A stretch of DNA of 16,159 nucleotides, taken from contig JAPPEF010000264.1 in assembly GCA_028875335.1 (NCBI GenBank), forward strand, positions 1 to 16,159, in the 5' to 3' direction. Below are positions 14,795 to 16,159 of the stretch, one piece after another. Numbering within the stretch: the stretch's first letter is position 1; each line of letters starts with the position of its first letter. A program made the position numbers and the translations under genes. The notes under the pieces are model-generated. The model was given only the letters and a program-made list of their open reading frames with translations. It did no database searches and was not told the DNA's origin. Source of the stretch: Gemmatimonadota bacterium (GTDB lineage Bacteria > Latescibacterota > UBA2968 > UBA8231).

Positions 14795-16105
14795 CTATTC
14801 AGTCCGCAGCGTCTCTATCGGATTGGTCAGCGCCGCCCGCATCGCTTGGGACCCCACCGTTAGCCCGGCGATGACGAAGGACAGAGCACCCGACACTAGG
14901 AATAGGCCCACGCCAATCTCCACGCGATAAGCAAACTCCTGTAGCCAGTGGGTGGCCAAGCCGTAGGCGATGGGCACACTGAGCAGAAAGGCGATGGCAA
15001 TGGGTTTGGCAAAGTCGCGCATCATCATGGCGGTGAGGCCGCCGGGAGAAGCGCCGAACACCTTGCGGATGCCGATCTCCTTGGTGCGCTCATGAGCGGC
15101 GTGTGCCGCCATGCCGAAGAGTCCCACTGAAGCGACGGCGATGGCTAAAAAGAGAAAGAGCGTGAGTGCGCGCCCCACCATCAGGTCTTGGGAGTAGAGG
15201 CTGGCGGCGACCTCTTCGAGTGAATTGCGCTGAATGGGGCGGTGGGGCTCAACGGCAGCCCACTGGTCGTCGATCACTTTGAGGGCCGCGTCGAGATGGC
15301 CGGGCTGCGCCCGCACGAGAATGACGCGCCCCCCTCCATCGATCTGCAATATAACCAGCGGCTCTATCTTATAGCGCGGGCCGTCGAAGTGGAAATCCTC
15401 GATCACGCCCACGACGCGCGAGTCTCCCCTAGAGGCGCTGATCATCTTGCCCAGCGGCTCCTCCAATCCCATCATCCTCGCGGCAGTCTCATTGATGACG
15501 GCCGCTTGGGCATCAACCGGATCGTCGGTCAGGGCACGTCCTTGGGCCATGCGCAAGCCCATGATTTCGACGAAGTCGCTATCTGCTTTATACACATTTA
15601 TCTCCATTTGCTCTTCCCCGCTCAGAAACGTCATGCTCGAACTCCCACCAGGTATTGTATTAGAGAGGCTCACTGCGGCGATGCGGCTGTCCTGAAGCAG
15701 CTCCGTCTTGAAGGCTCGAGCCTGATCCTCGGTCAGGCCCCGGTTCTCGATCACCACAACCTGTTCCGGCTTTGCCCCCAAGATGGAGTCCTCGCGGAGG
15801 AGGTTTTGGAAGTAATCGACTTGGTGCCATATCAGCAGCGTCATCGTCATCAACGCCGCCGTGACCGTGAACTGCGCCACGACCAAACCCCGACGCAGGC
15901 GCACATCGCCCACGCGGCCCCCCTGCACTACGGTCGCTGGCTGAAAGCGCGCCACCACCCAAGCTGGGTACGCGCCCGCGACCAGTCCAACCCCCACCGC
16001 CAAGGCCGCCGCCCCAGCGTAGGTCGAGATCGTCCAGTGCAAGTGGGGCAACGAGAAATTGGCTCCCGCAATGACGGGTATAAGCGGAGTCAAGACCTCT
16101 GTTAA
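14795..16105 (-). pseudogene. 5'-truncated MacB/FtsX-type permease P4
   Basis: This is the C-terminal 436 or so residues of a permease of the P3 type, from the codons matching residue 348 of P3 (LTEVL...) to the end LRTE. It keeps the third and fourth segments of the first FtsX half, the second periplasmic domain and the whole second FtsX half with KEIGIRKVFGAS. The first 347 residues are missing. Similarity to P3 breaks off sharply after position 16105, and an in-frame stop (TAA on the minus strand) lies a few codons upstream. The first possible start would be a TTG at 16093 without a convincing ribosome-binding site. A half transporter lacking the first ATPase-contact motif is unlikely to work. 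The downstream reading frame is still open and well conserved, so the break is recent. Confidence 0.82.
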
Positions 16106-16159
16106 CGTGAGTTCGGGTTAAGGTGAGGGCATCCTTTTTGGCTAAACTTAGGTTTGCAC
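16106..16159. other. Foreign sequence at the P4 breakpoint
   Basis: These last 54 bp share nothing with the permease family. The first bases, GTGAGTTCGGG on the plus strand from about 16107, begin right at the break and could be the end of an insertion sequence, but too little is in the window to tell. No open frame or promoter can be supported. Confidence 0.4.

Noticed and set aside
14795..16093. P4 as a functional half-size permease starting at TTG 16093
   Set aside because: It would begin inside a membrane helix region of the first FtsX half, lacks the first ATPase-contact motif and has no convincing ribosome-binding site.
1..16159. tRNA, rRNA, CRISPR array or riboswitch
   Set aside because: No cloverleaf, rRNA-like or regularly spaced repeat was seen; gaps between genes are mostly under 110 bp and the one longer gap (5147-5481) is filled with relics.
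1..16159. MacA/HlyD-type adaptor protein completing a MacAB-TolC-like pump
   Set aside because: No frame shows the coiled-coil hairpin, lipoyl or barrel-sandwich features; if one exists it lies outside the window.

Overview
The window is one long minus-strand gene array from a diderm (Gram-negative-type) bacterium. Support for this is an outer-membrane beta-barrel protein with a signal peptide, several periplasmic thioredoxin-fold proteins, and very large MacB/FtsX-type ABC permeases of the duplicated (about 790-840 residue) kind that are abundant in Acidobacteriota, Bacteroidota, Gemmatimonadota and uncultured relatives. GC content is moderately high and nearly every gene has a purine-rich Shine-Dalgarno site. 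I cannot name the phylum. CBM9-like domains next to such permeases would fit an uncultured lineage of the Latescibacterota/Poribacteria sort, but that is a guess.

Reading in the direction of transcription (right to left): a 5'-truncated permease (P4, 16105-14795); an intact permease (P3, 14775-12406); an outer-membrane beta-barrel protein (12328-11081); a permease collapsed to its first and last codons (11048-10909); the only ABC ATPase in the window (10888-10214); an intact permease (P2, 10193-7791); a secreted thioredoxin-like protein with acidic, possibly Ca-binding loops (7723-6362); a secreted CBM9-like domain protein (6303-5482); a 235-bp relic zone holding the ribosome-binding region and last codons of a lost permease around a TnpB fragment (5481-5250); a membrane-anchored TlpA-like protein carrying a deletion scar (5146-4409); an intact permease (P1, 4341-1825); a TlpA-CBM9 fusion protein (1718-321); and the start of another permease (P0, 269-1), cut by the window edge.

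The left half is a decaying tandem duplication. Three copies of a cassette can be recognised by their shared 3' flank: [start of an MFK-type permease]-TlpA-CBM9-permease. One copy has TlpA and CBM9 fused, one has lost CBM9 but keeps a scar of it, and one keeps CBM9 as a free secreted protein but has lost its permease to deletion and a TnpB insertion. The right half shows the same turnover within a second permease subfamily (P3, P4 and the relic at 10909).

The genes plausibly build one envelope machine: the ATPase powers one or several of the fused-dimer permeases in the inner membrane, thioredoxin-fold and CBM9-like proteins act in the periplasm, and the barrel sits in the outer membrane. No MacA/HlyD adaptor is present here. 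The substrate is unknown.
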